Shown: positions 8,608-17,956 of the stretch, in pieces
Layout of the letters: each line of letters starts with the position of its first letter
Numbering within the stretch: position 1 is the stretch's first letter
Source: Kaistella montana
Lineage (GTDB): Bacteria; Bacteroidota; Bacteroidia; Flavobacteriales; Weeksellaceae
Length of the DNA: 64,000 nucleotides
Direction of reading: 5' to 3'
NCBI RefSeq assembly: GCF_024436175.1
Contig: NZ_JANFQP010000001.1
Location: forward strand, 62,001-126,000
Made by a program: the position numbers and the translations under genes
Notes under the pieces: generated by a model
Told to the model about the DNA's origin: nothing
The model's input: the letters and a program-made list of their open reading frames with translations, nothing else
Databases searched by the model: none

Positions 8608-9987
8608 ATGGAAAATCAGCAAAAACTCGAAGCCAAATATGGTTTGTTCACCGCAATTTCGATGGTTATCGGTCAAGTAATTGGTTCCGGGATATTTTTC
8701 AAAGTTGATGATGTTCTCACTGCTACTCAAGGAAATATTTTTGCAGGTCTTGCAGGTTTCGTAATCGTCGGTTTCAGTGTGATTTTCGGTGCGATTTCAA
8801 TGGCAAATTATGCCGAATTGCTCCCAAAAGATGGTGGAATTCTAAATTATGTAGAATACCGATTTGGTAAAACCGCCGGATATTTCGTTGGTTGGATGTA
8901 CATGAGTTTGTTTTATCCTTTGCTTACCGCTGTTTTATTCATGGTATCGGGAATTTATATTGCGCATTTCGCAGCAGAATTTTTGCAATTTCAACCGACG
9001 ACTTTGCATTTTGTTTTAATTGGATTTGTGAATTTGTTGATCTTTTTTGTTTTTAATATTTACAAACCGAAAAGCAGCGGAATTTTTCAACAGTTAACGA
9101 CGGTTTTGAAGGTTCTTCCACTTATTTTGATTGCTTCTTTAGGGATTATCAGTTTACTGAAAGGAGATGTGGATGAAGCCAATACTTTTTCCTATGCTGC
9201 GAAAAATGTAAAGGAAAATCAGTCATTATTGGTATTGATTGCGGCAAGTTTTATCCCGATTTCGTTTGCTTTTGATGGTTGGTATGTGGCGACACAAATC
9301 TCTGGAGAAATAAAAAATTCAAGTAAAAATCTTCCAAAAGCATTAATTATAGGTACAGTTTCAGTGATGATGATTTATATTTCTTATTACATGGGAATTG
9401 TTTTTCGAATGAGCGGCGATGAAATTATTACTTTAAAAGACACTTATATTACTGAATTTTCCAGAAAAATTGGATCAAATACAGGAGCTTTGCTGATGCA
9501 GATTTTCATTATCATTTCGGTTTTGGGAACAGCCAACGGATTGCTTTTGGCGACGATTCGGGTACCTTATCAGTTTGCAAATCTTGAAAAATCGAAAAAG
9601 TTTTTGAATCTCAATCAAATTAATTCGAAGACAAAAATGCCGGTAAACAGTGCATTTCTTGGTTTGGGAATCATCATTTTTTATCTCGTTATTTATTATA
9701 TAACCAATACTTATCCATATTTTACAGAACGAAATTTTGATCTTTCTGCAATTCCGATTGTGTTTATTTATTTGGTTAATACTGCGCTTTTCATCGGATT
9801 ATTCAAGCTTGTAAGACAGAATGTCTTTTCTGGAAATCATTTTTTCAAAGCTACAATGGCTGTAATTGCGATTTTGGGAACTTTCACAGTGCTTTTCGGA
9901 ACGGCAACTGCTCCGAACGGATGGTCTTATTTTTTAGTAACCATCGTTTTTATTGTTGTGGGATTCTTCTTCAAAAAGCAAAACTGA
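8608..9987 (+). CDS. APC family amino acid permease
   Basis: 459 residues with about 12 hydrophobic membrane segments. The first helix carries the family motif IGQVIGSGIFF, the unwound substrate-binding stretch of the LeuT-like fold. A long conserved helix with SFAFDGWYVATQISGE resembles TM6 of the L-type amino acid transporter group. It is 30 bases downstream of the ABC-F gene, so co-transcription is possible. Substrate not predictable from the sequence alone. Confidence 0.88.
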   Translation: MENQQKLEAKYGLFTAISMVIGQVIGSGIFFKVDDVLTATQGNIFAGLAGFVIVGFSVIFGAISMANYAELLPKDGGILNYVEYRFGKTAGYFVGWMYMSLFYPLLTAVLFMVSGIYIAHFAAEFLQFQPTTLHFVLIGFVNLLIFFVFNIYKPKSSGIFQQLTTVLKVLPLILIASLGIISLLKGDVDEANTFSYAAKNVKENQSLLVLIAASFIPISFAFDGWYVATQISGEIKNSSKNLPKALIIGTVSVMMIYISYYMGIVFRMSGDEIITLKDTYITEFSRKIGSNTGALLMQIFIIISVLGTANGLLLATIRVPYQFANLEKSKKFLNLNQINSKTKMPVNSAFLGLGIIIFYLVIYYITNTYPYFTERNFDLSAIPIVFIYLVNTALFIGLFKLVRQNVFSGNHFFKATMAVIAILGTFTVLFGTATAPNGWSYFLVTIVFIVVGFFFKKQN

Positions 9988-10044
9988 TAAATATCACTAT
10001 CAATTAATCTTCTTTATTTCAGTTACTTAAATTCTTTTGCAAGG

Positions 10045-10071
10045 ATTTATTTAGAATTATTAAAAATAAAT
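10045..10071. promoter_or_regulatory. Candidate operator: inverted repeat touching the -33 box of the siderophore receptor gene
   Basis: ATTTATTT (10045-10052) and AAATAAAT (10064-10071) are perfect inverted 8-base arms separated by 11 bases. The right arm ends on the first base of the -33 TTTG. The position suits an iron-responsive repressor, but the AT-rich background makes chance pairing possible and it is not a classical Fur box. Confidence 0.3.
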
Positions 10072-10102
10072 TTGGACGAATTGCAGGCGTTTTCTACATT
10101 TG
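10071..10102 (+). promoter_or_regulatory. Complete Bacteroidetes-type promoter of the TonB-dependent receptor
   Basis: TTTG at 10071-10074, a 20-base spacer, then TACATTTG at 10095-10102. This is the best match in the window to the TTTG-N19-21-TAnnTTTG consensus. It sits 38 bases before the ATG. Confidence 0.7.
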
Positions 10103-10140
10103 CGTCGTTATTTTAATTCATTCTAAATAAAAACTTGTTA

Positions 10141-12426
10141 ATGAAAAAGCAAATACTATCTGTAGGTCTTCTTGTCGTTGCAATATCGATAAATGCTCAA
10201 ATGAAATATGAACCAATCAGTGATACCTTAAAAATACAATTGATTGAGGACGTGAACTTGCACAAAACGGGTAATCCCAATGTAGCAAAACCGATGTCAA
10301 CAAAATCGAATCTTTCGATTATGGAAACGCCACAGCCGATTGCCATTGTTACTCATGAAATTATCGAACAGCAGCAAGCAAAGCAGTTGAGCGATGTGTT
10401 GCAAAACGTGAACGGTTTGTATATCACTTCATCAAGAGGGAATTCTCAGGATAGTTTTGGTGGAAGAGGTTTTGCTTTAGGAAATGATAATATTTTCAAG
10501 AATGGAACTCGCGTGAACAGCGGAGTTTTTCCTGAAGTTTCCGGTTTGGAAAGAGTAGAAGTGCTGAAAGGTGCCAATGCAATGCTTTACGGAAATACTG
10601 CAGCTGGAGGAGTTATTAATATGATTACCAAAAAGCCGAGATTTAATTATGGAGGAATGGTTGGTTTCAGTGCAGGAAGTTGGAATTCTTATAAGCCAAC
10701 CGTAGATTTTTATGGACCGCTTTCGGATCAAGTGGCGTTCCGAGTGAATGGAGCTTACGAAACTGCAGATAGCTTCAGGGATAAGGTTTCTTCGGAAAAA
10801 TATTATTTCAATCCTTCGTTTTTATTCAATTTAGGTGAAAAATCCCAGTTGATTGTGGAAGCAGATTATCTGAAAAATGATTTCACTCCCGATTTTGGGG
10901 TTGGTTCAATTACTCATCCGGATTCAAGCTATTCGTTAAACGATCAAGTTGGAAGAAATGTTTTTTTTGGAACCGATTGGCAATATCAATCCGTGGAACA
11001 AGCTTCTACCAACATTACTTTTAATCATCAATTAAGTACCAATTGGACTTTGAATGCAGTTACTTCTTATCAGAATTATACCAAAGATTATTTTTCTTCG
11101 GAGCGCGTACAATGGGGTTATGTTAAAAATAATCCATCTGTAGATCCGACTCGTTTGGCTTGGGTGAGACCTTTTACCAAAACTTATAACGAACAAAATT
11201 ACGGATCGGCTCAGGTGAATATTAATGGTGAGTTTAACACAGGAAAAATTAATCATAAATTATTATTCGGAGCGGACGCGGATTACAGTCAGGCAGATTC
11301 TTATGCTTACACATTGAGTTCAACCAACAATGTACTTTATTTGGATGATCCTTCAACTTGGGGAAATGTGGCGATGCCAACTTCTAGTGCAAATACCAAA
11401 AACCGAATTAATACTCGAAGAATTGGTGTATATGCACAAGATTTCATCAGTCTCACCAAACAATGGAAAGTGATCGCAGGATTGCGTTGGACTTACTTCG
11501 AAAATATGCCGACCATCAATACCAATTTTGTAACTGGTGAAAAGAAATTAACCGACAATACCGCGACTTCCGAACAAGCATTTTCACCAAAAGTGGGATT
11601 TGTTTATATGCCAAATGATAATTTGTCGGTTTTTGCGACTTATACCAACTCGTTTGCAGCAAATTCCGGGGAAACTTCTTCAGAAATATCAACAATCAAT
11701 ACCACAGGAACAGCTGAGGAAGTATTGGCACAAGTACAAAGTATTTCCAGACAAGGAATAAAACCGACGACCATCGATCAATATGAAATCGGATTAAAGA
11801 AAAATATTTGGAATAATACTTTAGCATTTAATTTGTCCCTTTACCAAATCGATTACAACAATTATTATCAAAGTTATTGGTATCAAAATAATTCGGGAGC
11901 CGTTGTTACGCCGGATGCTAATTTGAAAGAATTTGCCGGAAAAATGAGAAGCCGCGGTGTGGAATTAGACATCACCGGAAATCCGACCAAGAATATCTCC
12001 ATCATCGGAGGGGTTTCTTACAATAATTCGGTTTATTTAGACACTCCTGAAAAAGGCTATATTGAAAAGCAAAGACTCGTTCGAACTCCTGCAACAACGG
12101 CAAATGCTTCGGTTTTCTATAAATTCACCGAGGGTGATGTCAAAGGTTTAAAAATAGGAGCCGGCGCATATTATATCGGAGACCGATTGGCGGGTTGGAA
12201 TGATACGAAATCCACAGAAATCACCAGAAACGGCGTTTCCCGCTCCTTCGAATTGAAAGATTATATCATTGTAAATGCAACAATTGGTTATGAATGGAAT
12301 AAGTTTTCATTACAAGGAAAAATCGGAAATATTTTCGATACAGAAAACTACAATGTACACGAAAACTATTCGGTAAATCCGATTACCCCAAGAAATTATT
12401 ATTTTACTTTAACTTATAAATTATAG
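10141..12426 (+). CDS. TonB-dependent siderophore receptor
   Basis: Outer-membrane gated channel for ferric siderophores, 761 residues from ATG 10141 (an in-frame TTG at 10135 is rejected). A signal peptide ends at SINAQ. The plug domain follows (about 55-165), with ETPQPIAIVTHEII, the GGRGF motif, VEVLKGANAMLYGN and AGGVINMITKKP. The rest is a 22-strand barrel ending in an aromatic terminus (YYFTLTYKL), the usual outer-membrane insertion signal. There is no N-terminal carboxypeptidase-like domain, so it is a FhuA/FpvA-type rather than a SusC-type receptor. Only one receptor gene is present, with no siderophore synthesis genes, so it may take up xenosiderophores. Iron regulation is likely but not shown. 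Confidence 0.93.
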   Translation: MKKQILSVGLLVVAISINAQMKYEPISDTLKIQLIEDVNLHKTGNPNVAKPMSTKSNLSIMETPQPIAIVTHEIIEQQQAKQLSDVLQNVNGLYITSSRGNSQDSFGGRGFALGNDNIFKNGTRVNSGVFPEVSGLERVEVLKGANAMLYGNTAAGGVINMITKKPRFNYGGMVGFSAGSWNSYKPTVDFYGPLSDQVAFRVNGAYETADSFRDKVSSEKYYFNPSFLFNLGEKSQLIVEADYLKNDFTPDFGVGSITHPDSSYSLNDQVGRNVFFGTDWQYQSVEQASTNITFNHQLSTNWTLNAVTSYQNYTKDYFSSERVQWGYVKNNPSVDPTRLAWVRPFTKTYNEQNYGSAQVNINGEFNTGKINHKLLFGADADYSQADSYAYTLSSTNNVLYLDDPSTWGNVAMPTSSANTKNRINTRRIGVYAQDFISLTKQWKVIAGLRWTYFENMPTINTNFVTGEKKLTDNTATSEQAFSPKVGFVYMPNDNLSVFATYTNSFAANSGETSSEISTINTTGTAEEVLAQVQSISRQGIKPTTIDQYEIGLKKNIWNNTLAFNLSLYQIDYNNYYQSYWYQNNSGAVVTPDANLKEFAGKMRSRGVELDITGNPTKNISIIGGVSYNNSVYLDTPEKGYIEKQRLVRTPATTANASVFYKFTEGDVKGLKIGAGAYYIGDRLAGWNDTKSTEITRNGVSRSFELKDYIIVNATIGYEWNKFSLQGKIGNIFDTENYNVHENYSVNPITPRNYYFTLTYKL

Positions 12427-12505
12427 ATTCAGATTAAATTTTTTTTAATTGAGAAGGGTGGTGGCAATTGCTTTCACTCTTGTCGTTAAAAGAATTTGGT
12501 TTAAT

Positions 12506-12546
12506 AAAAAAGTCCTTTTCAAGCATTGGTGAAAAGGACTTTTTTT
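12506..12546. terminator. Bidirectional terminator between the receptor and peroxiredoxin genes
   Basis: A perfect 16-base inverted repeat (12506-12521 with 12530-12545), 8-base loop, A-run on one side and T-run on the other. It serves both convergent genes. Confidence 0.9.
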
Positions 12547-12559
12547 AAAATTCTAGAAA

Positions 12560-13195
12560 TTATTTATTAGGTTGCGGAGTGAAGCGTAAATAGGGTTTCA
12601 ATTCTGTAACTCCTTTCGGAAAGATTTTCTTCGCATCTTCGGTTGATAAAGTTGCGGGAACAATCACATCATCACCATCATTCCAATTCACCGGAGTAGC
12701 AATTTTGTGTGAATCAACTAGTTGAAGAGAATCTAAAACGCGAAGTATTTCATTGAAATTTCTACCTGTAGAAGCTGGATAAGTGATAATTAATCTTACT
12801 TTTTTGTCAGGATCAATAATCAATAATGAGCGAACAGTAGCCGTAGCAGAAGCATTTGGATGAATGAAATCATATAATTCAGAAACTTTCCGATCTTTAT
12901 CAGCAATAATTGGGAAATCTACTACCGTATTTTGGGTTTCGTTGATGTCGTCGATCCATTTTCGATGATCATTGGCATCATCAACAGAAAGTGCCAAAAC
13001 TTTGGTGTTTCTTTTTTCAAACTCAGCTTTTAATTTGGAGGTCATTCCAAGTTCAGTCGTGCAAACTGGAGTAAAATCTGCAGGATGAGAAAACAAAATT
13101 CCCCAAGAATCTCCTAAAAAATCATAAAAATTAAGTGTTCCGACAGAAGAATCTGCCACGAAATTGAGGGCGATATCGCCTAATCTTATTGCCAT
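12560..13195 (-). CDS. 1-Cys peroxiredoxin (Prx6-type)
   Basis: Thiol peroxidase of 211 residues that reduces hydrogen peroxide and alkyl hydroperoxides in the cytosol. The peroxidatic cysteine is C45 in HPADFTPVCTTELG. It is the only cysteine in the protein, so there is no resolving cysteine. The C-terminal half (WNDGDDVIVPATLS, LKPYLRFTPQP) matches the Prx6 subfamily. On the minus strand TATATTTG (13216-13223) forms a promoter box 20 bases before the ATG. Confidence 0.94.
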   Translation of the reverse strand: MAIRLGDIALNFVADSSVGTLNFYDFLGDSWGILFSHPADFTPVCTTELGMTSKLKAEFEKRNTKVLALSVDDANDHRKWIDDINETQNTVVDFPIIADKDRKVSELYDFIHPNASATATVRSLLIIDPDKKVRLIITYPASTGRNFNEILRVLDSLQLVDSHKIATPVNWNDGDDVIVPATLSTEDAKKIFPKGVTELKPYLRFTPQPNK

Positions 13196-13215
13196 AATTT
13201 GTAAATTTTAAAAAA

Positions 13216-13223
13216 CAAATATA
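13216..13223 (-). promoter_or_regulatory. -7 promoter element of the peroxiredoxin gene
   Basis: Minus strand TATATTTG, a full match to TAnnTTTG, 20 bases before the start codon. Confidence 0.55.
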
Positions 13224-13380
13224 AAAATTATTCTATTAGTCTACTAAATTTATAGACTAATATTTTTATTTTAAAGTAAATTAACAATTGGTTGATGATG
13301 AATTTCTTTTAATTCAAGAATGATGATGAAATATTGCAACGTAATTTGAAAGAAAGTGAGTGAGTTATAGAAAAAATTAT

Positions 13381-13388
13381 TATATTTG
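13381..13388 (+). promoter_or_regulatory. -7 promoter element of rpsP
   Basis: TATATTTG at 46 bases before the rpsP ATG. It lies inside the upstream in-frame extension that begins at 13360 and so supports the start at 13435. Confidence 0.6.
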
Positions 13389-13434
13389 CACCCTCATAAT
13401 TAATCGGGACGAGTTCCCACAAAATCAAACATTT

Positions 13435-14013
13435 ATGTCAGTAAAAATTAGATTACAAAGACACGGTAAAAAAGGAAAACCTTTTTTCCACATTGTTGTT
13501 GCAGATGCAAGAGCTAGAAGAGATGGTAAATTCATCGAAAAAATTGGTACTTATAACCCAATTACAAACCCTGCGGTTATTAATTTAGACGTGGATGCGG
13601 CTGTAAAATGGTTAAACAATGGTGCGCAACCAACAGACACTGCAAGAGCAATCCTTTCTTACAAAGGTGCACTTTACAAAAAACACTTACAAGGTGGTGT
13701 TGCTAAAGGTGCTTTCTCTGCCGAAGAAGCTGATAAAAAATTCGCTGCTTGGTTAGAAGAAAAAGAAAATGCAGTAAACAACAAAAAAGAATCTTTAACT
13801 AAAGCACAAAAAGAAGCTAAAAAAGCAGCTCTTGAAGCAGAAGCTAAAGTAAATCAAGCAAGATTAGATGCGGCAGCAAAAGCAGAAGCTGATGCAAAAG
13901 CGGAAGAAGAAGCTAAATTGGCTGAAGCAGAAGCTGCAAACGCTCCTGTAGCTGAAGAAGCAACCGAAGAACCAGCTGCTGAAGCAGAAGGAACTGAAGA
14001 AGCTCAAGCTTAA
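13435..14013 (+). CDS. rpsP: 30S ribosomal protein bS16 with long C-terminal tail
   Basis: 192 residues from ATG 13435. The first ~80 form the canonical S16 domain ([20 protein letters not shown] start, [21 protein letters not shown]). The remaining ~110 are lysine-, alanine- and glutamate-rich, ending in acidic repeats ([19 protein letters not shown]). The extension is about as long as the ribosomal domain and looks helical or disordered. A similar tail is common in Bacteroidetes S16. The reading frame is open further upstream (to 13360), but the -7 box at 13381 and the family start argue against that. A terminator follows at 14047, separating it from rimM. Confidence 0.96.
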   Translation: MSVKIRLQRHGKKGKPFFHIVVADARARRDGKFIEKIGTYNPITNPAVINLDVDAAVKWLNNGAQPTDTARAILSYKGALYKKHLQGGVAKGAFSAEEADKKFAAWLEEKENAVNNKKESLTKAQKEAKKAALEAEAKVNQARLDAAAKAEADAKAEEEAKLAEAEAANAPVAEEATEEPAAEAEGTEEAQA

Positions 14014-14046
14014 TTTTATTCTGTAAAATCTTACAAAATAATACGC

Positions 14047-14073
14047 AAAGACGCCTTTTGGGCGTCTTTGTTA
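14047..14073 (+). terminator. Terminator after rpsP
   Basis: AAAGACGCC and GGCGTCTTT form a perfect 9-bp stem with a TTTTG loop, followed by T-rich sequence. Confidence 0.85.
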
Positions 14074-14086
14074 TTTTAAAACCCTT

Positions 14087-14094
14087 TATATTTG
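14087..14094 (+). promoter_or_regulatory. -7 promoter element of rimM
   Basis: TATATTTG just after the rpsP terminator, with a TTTG 16 bases upstream (14067-14070). It implies that rimM is transcribed on its own, 80 bases before its ATG. Confidence 0.5.
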
Positions 14095-14173
14095 CAACAT
14101 ATTATGTAAAATAATGACGGACTTTTTTCCAAGTCTTTCGATGAATTTACATGTTGATTAATTATTAAAAAAA

Positions 14174-14716
14174 ATGAGAAAAGAAGATTGCTATTTCTTA
14201 GGAAAAATTACCCGAAGACACGGTCTTCAAGGAAATGTTTTTCTTAAATTAGATACGGATCAGCCTGAAATGTATAAAAAACTCAATTCTATATTTGTAG
14301 AAATCAATGGTTTGTTGGTGCCTTTTTTTGTTGCCAAACAATCCTGGAGCAAAGGCGATACATTGATTATTTCCTTTAAAAATTCTACCGAAGCATTGGT
14401 TGATCAATCTTTGGGAAAAGACGTTTATCTTCCGCTGTCCACCTTGCCCAAACTTACAGGGAACAAGTTCTACTATCATGAAGTTGTAGGTTTTGAAATT
14501 CGTGAAGAAGATGGTAAAACTTGTGGAACAATTGTTTCCATCAACGATCAAACTGCGCAACATTATTTCTATCTGAATCTTGCCGGAAAACAAATTATTA
14601 TCCCAATTATTAAAGATTGGATTTTGGAATTGAATCGTGAAGAAAAATACTTAAAAATGGCTTTGCCGGAAGGTTTGATGGATGTTTTCTTGATTCCTTC
14701 CAAGAAAGATGAATAA
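14174..14716 (+). CDS. rimM: Ribosome maturation factor RimM
   Basis: 180 residues, the usual length. It assists late 30S assembly by binding S19 and the 16S rRNA head. The N-terminal barrel domain starts with CYFLGKITRRHGLQGNVFLK, the family hallmark. The PRC-barrel domain (about 95-170) contains KFYYHEVVGFEI and the GKQIIIPII strand. It sits downstream of rpsP in the common order, but with a terminator and promoter between them. trmD, often next, is elsewhere in this window. Confidence 0.94.
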   Translation: MRKEDCYFLGKITRRHGLQGNVFLKLDTDQPEMYKKLNSIFVEINGLLVPFFVAKQSWSKGDTLIISFKNSTEALVDQSLGKDVYLPLSTLPKLTGNKFYYHEVVGFEIREEDGKTCGTIVSINDQTAQHYFYLNLAGKQIIIPIIKDWILELNREEKYLKMALPEGLMDVFLIPSKKDE

Positions 14717-14825
14717 TGTTTTTAAGACGGAATTTTTGTTTGAAATGGTCTCTTTTTTAATGAAAAACGATTAAATATTTCAGAAAAATTCCAGGCCTAA
14801 CATCAAAAATTACGCCAAATTTTAT

Positions 14826-14833
14826 TACATTTG
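14826..14833 (+). promoter_or_regulatory. -7 promoter element of asnS
   Basis: TACATTTG matches TAnnTTTG, 60 bases before the asnS ATG at 14894. Confidence 0.5.
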
Positions 14834-14893
14834 TATTTATTGTTAAATAAAAAAAACGGAGCTAAAAATTCCGAATGATATATAAAAAATTGA

Positions 14894-16348
14894 ATGTCAG
14901 CAATGAGAACGACGATTAACGAATTACTTTCAGATTATAAAAAACTTTTGCATCACGATATTACCGTACAAGGCTGGGTAAGGGCATTTCGCTCCAACCG
15001 TTTTATCGCTTTGAACGATGGTTCTACGATTAATAATCTACAAGTTGTGGTGGATTTTGAGAAATTTGATGAAAGTATTCTGAAAAATATCAGTACTGCT
15101 TCTTCCGTGAAAATTGTGGGCGAAGTAGTAGAAAGCCAAGGAGCTGGACAAAATATCGAAATTATCGCTAAGAAAATTCAGATTTTAGGAGATAATTTTA
15201 CTGAAGAAAGAGACAGAACGATTCTTCAACCTAAAAAACACTCGCTTGAAGTTCTTCGTGAGCAAGCGCATTTGCGTTTCCGTACCAATTTGTTTGGATC
15301 GGTTTTCAGAGTGAGAAGTGCGATCAGTTTTGCGATTCACCAGTTCTTTAACCAGAATCAGTTTTTCTACATGAACACGCCGATTATCACCGGAGCCGAT
15401 GCAGAAGGAGCTGGCGAAATGTTTGGTGTAACCAATTTCAACCTGAATAATATTCCAAGAGACGAAAACGGTGATATCGATTTCGAACAGGATTTCTTTG
15501 GTAAAAAAACCAATCTCACGGTTTCTGGCCAGTTGAATGTGGAAACTGCAATGATGGGATTGGGTAGAGTTTATACTTTCGGACCAACTTTCCGTGCTGA
15601 AAATTCCAATACGACGCGTCACCTCGCTGAGTTTTGGATGGTAGAACCTGAAGTTGCGTTCAACAATCTAGAAGATAATATCGATTTGGCGGAAGATTTC
15701 TTGAAATATGTGATTGGTTATGCATTAGAAAATTGCAAAGACGATTTGGAATTTTTGGATAAAAGATTTGCTGAAGAACAAAAGCAAAAACCTGAAAAAG
15801 ACAGAGCTTCCGAAGGTTTGATCGAGAAATTGGAGAATGTGATCAAGAAAAGATTCAAAAGAGTTTCTTATACGGAAGCGATTGATATTCTGAAAAATTC
15901 TAAAGAAAACAAGAAAGGCAAATTCCAGTTCCCAATTGATGAATGGGGTGCAGATTTGCAAAGCGAACACGAAAGATATTTGGTTGAAAAACATTTTGGA
16001 AGTCCGGTAGTGCTTTTTGATTATCCGAAAGAAATTAAAGCGTTCTACATGAAACTCAACGAAGATGGGAAAACTGTAGCGGCAATGGACGTACTTTTCC
16101 CAGGAATTGGAGAAATTATCGGAGGTTCGCAAAGAGAGGAAAGATACGATGTTCTTACCGAGAAAATGAAAGCCATGAACGTTGATGAACACGAGCTTTG
16201 GTGGTATCTTGATACCAGAAAATTCGGTTCAGTTCCGCATGCTGGTTTCGGTCTTGGACTCGAAAGATTGGTTCTTTTCGTAACAGGAATGACGAATATT
16301 CGGGATGTAATTCCTTTCCCAAGAACACCAAATAATGCTGAATTTTAG
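14894..16348 (+). CDS. asnS: Asparaginyl-tRNA synthetase
   Basis: Class IIb aminoacyl-tRNA synthetase, 484 residues, cytosolic. The N-terminal OB-fold anticodon domain includes [22 protein letters not shown] (about 20-45). The catalytic core has class II motif 2 ([22 protein letters not shown]) and motif 3 ([15 protein letters not shown]), ending in the typical [10 protein letters not shown] charged insertion around residues 275-325 ([15 protein letters not shown] region) separates motif 2 and motif 3. Start MSAMRTT; the second ATG three codons on is an alternative. Confidence 0.96.
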   Translation: MSAMRTTINELLSDYKKLLHHDITVQGWVRAFRSNRFIALNDGSTINNLQVVVDFEKFDESILKNISTASSVKIVGEVVESQGAGQNIEIIAKKIQILGDNFTEERDRTILQPKKHSLEVLREQAHLRFRTNLFGSVFRVRSAISFAIHQFFNQNQFFYMNTPIITGADAEGAGEMFGVTNFNLNNIPRDENGDIDFEQDFFGKKTNLTVSGQLNVETAMMGLGRVYTFGPTFRAENSNTTRHLAEFWMVEPEVAFNNLEDNIDLAEDFLKYVIGYALENCKDDLEFLDKRFAEEQKQKPEKDRASEGLIEKLENVIKKRFKRVSYTEAIDILKNSKENKKGKFQFPIDEWGADLQSEHERYLVEKHFGSPVVLFDYPKEIKAFYMKLNEDGKTVAAMDVLFPGIGEIIGGSQREERYDVLTEKMKAMNVDEHELWWYLDTRKFGSVPHAGFGLGLERLVLFVTGMTNIRDVIPFPRTPNNAEF

Positions 16349-16446
16349 AAAAATAAAACTTAAATAAAAACCTTAACCATCCTTCCAAATTAAAGCATAG
16401 AAAACTGTTAAATAACTAAAAACTACGGAAAAAATAATTCCACAAA

Positions 16447-17925
16447 ATGCTGAAACAAAATCTACAATTAAGACTCGGGCAAAAACTAGCGCCACAACAA
16501 ATTCAACTGATGAAGCTGATTCAGCTGCATACTTTGGAGTTTGAAGAAGAATTGGAGCGCGAACTCGAAGAAAATCCGGCACTCGAAAAGGTTCAGGAAG
16601 AAACGAAAGAGGAAGATTATGCTTCTTTGGATGAAGGTTATGAGGATGAAGGAACTGATACCATCAACACCGATTTTGATGTGGATGAATATATTTTCGA
16701 CGACGAACCGGCCTATAAAACATCTTCCAATAACTATTCTGCTGACGATGAGGAATTTGATAACGAGTCGCTTCTTACAGAAGGTCAGTCGCTGTATGAT
16801 TATCTTTTGGAGCAAATTAATCTCAGCAGTATTGATAGCGAAGACTTGAAAATCGCCGAATATTTGATCGGAAATCTCGATAATGATGGTTATTTGAGAA
16901 GAGAAATTAAACAAATTGTTGATGATTTAGCTTTCTCACAAGGAATTTACACCACTCAGGAAAAAGTGACCGAAATTCTTGAAAACTATGTTCAAAAACT
17001 TGATCCACCAGGAGTTGGCGCAAGAGGTCTTCAGGAATGTCTTTTATTGCAAATCGAGAAAAAAGTAAGCGCTGACAAAGCGGTGATTTTGGCAGGAAAT
17101 ATTCTGAGAAATCAGTTTGATGCGTTGACGAATAAGCATTACAACAAAATCATTCAGAAATACGATATCGAAGAAGAAGATTTGAAAGATGCTTTGGAAG
17201 TGATTTCGAAACTTTCCCCGAAAGTTGGCGGAAATTTCGATACGCAAACCATCACCATTAACCAAGAAATTATCCCGGATTTTGTCATTCAAATTAAAGA
17301 AACTAAAAACGGGCAGGTTGATGTAATTCCTTTGTTAAACAGTAAGAATGCACCAACATTAAGGGTTTCGGAAGAATACAAAGATATCCTCACAACGTAT
17401 TCCCATGATAAAAAATCGCCGGATCATAAGCAAGCGGCGCTTTTCATCAAACAAAAATTGGATGCTGCGAAATGGTACATCGATGCAATTAACCAAAGAC
17501 AAAATACTTTGTTGCAAACCATTTCCGCGATTGTGAAACTGCAGAAAAACTATTTTATCACAGGTGACGAAAAATCTTTGAAACCTATGATTTTAAAGGA
17601 TGTTGCGGATATTACAGGTTTCGATATTTCTACAATTTCAAGGGTGGTGAAAAGCAAATATGCCGACACACCGAACGGAATTGTATATCTGAAAAGTCTT
17701 TTCTCCGACTCGTTAACCAATGATGATGGGGAAGAAGTTTCTACGAAAGAAATTAAAAATCATCTTCAAGAAGTCATCAGCAATGAAAATAAAAGAAAGC
17801 CATTGACCGACGATGCTTTGGTAGGACTTTTAAAAGAAAAAGGCTATAATATCGCTAGGCGAACCATCGCAAAATACCGTGAACAGCTAAATATTCCGGT
17901 AGCGAGATTAAGAAAAGAGTTATAA
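16447..17925 (+). CDS. rpoN: RNA polymerase sigma-54 factor
   Basis: 492 residues. The N-terminal activator-interacting region is Gln/Leu-rich (LKQNLQLRLGQKLAPQQIQLM). A very acidic region II follows (about 55-110), then the core-binding domain and the DNA-binding domain, ending with the RpoN box ARRTIAKYRE at 470-479. It directs transcription from -24/-12 promoters and needs AAA+ activators; none is encoded in this window. It is about 100 bases after asnS with no terminator in between, so read-through is possible. Confidence 0.96.
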   Translation: MLKQNLQLRLGQKLAPQQIQLMKLIQLHTLEFEEELERELEENPALEKVQEETKEEDYASLDEGYEDEGTDTINTDFDVDEYIFDDEPAYKTSSNNYSADDEEFDNESLLTEGQSLYDYLLEQINLSSIDSEDLKIAEYLIGNLDNDGYLRREIKQIVDDLAFSQGIYTTQEKVTEILENYVQKLDPPGVGARGLQECLLLQIEKKVSADKAVILAGNILRNQFDALTNKHYNKIIQKYDIEEEDLKDALEVISKLSPKVGGNFDTQTITINQEIIPDFVIQIKETKNGQVDVIPLLNSKNAPTLRVSEEYKDILTTYSHDKKSPDHKQAALFIKQKLDAAKWYIDAINQRQNTLLQTISAIVKLQKNYFITGDEKSLKPMILKDVADITGFDISTISRVVKSKYADTPNGIVYLKSLFSDSLTNDDGEEVSTKEIKNHLQEVISNENKRKPLTDDALVGLLKEKGYNIARRTIAKYREQLNIPVARLRKEL

Positions 17926-17953
17926 AAAAAGTCAGAGAAATCTGACTTTTTTG
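17924..17953. terminator. Bidirectional terminator between rpoN and the sigma-factor operon
   Basis: AAAAAAGTCAGA pairs with TCTGACTTTTTT across GAAA. It lies right at the rpoN stop and four bases from the convergent gene's stop. Confidence 0.88.
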
Positions 17954-17956
17954 TTT

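Noticed and set aside
13360-13434. N-terminal extension of rpsP from an upstream in-frame ATG
   Set aside because: The -7 promoter box lies inside it at 13381-13388, and the family start is MSVKIRLQ at 13435.
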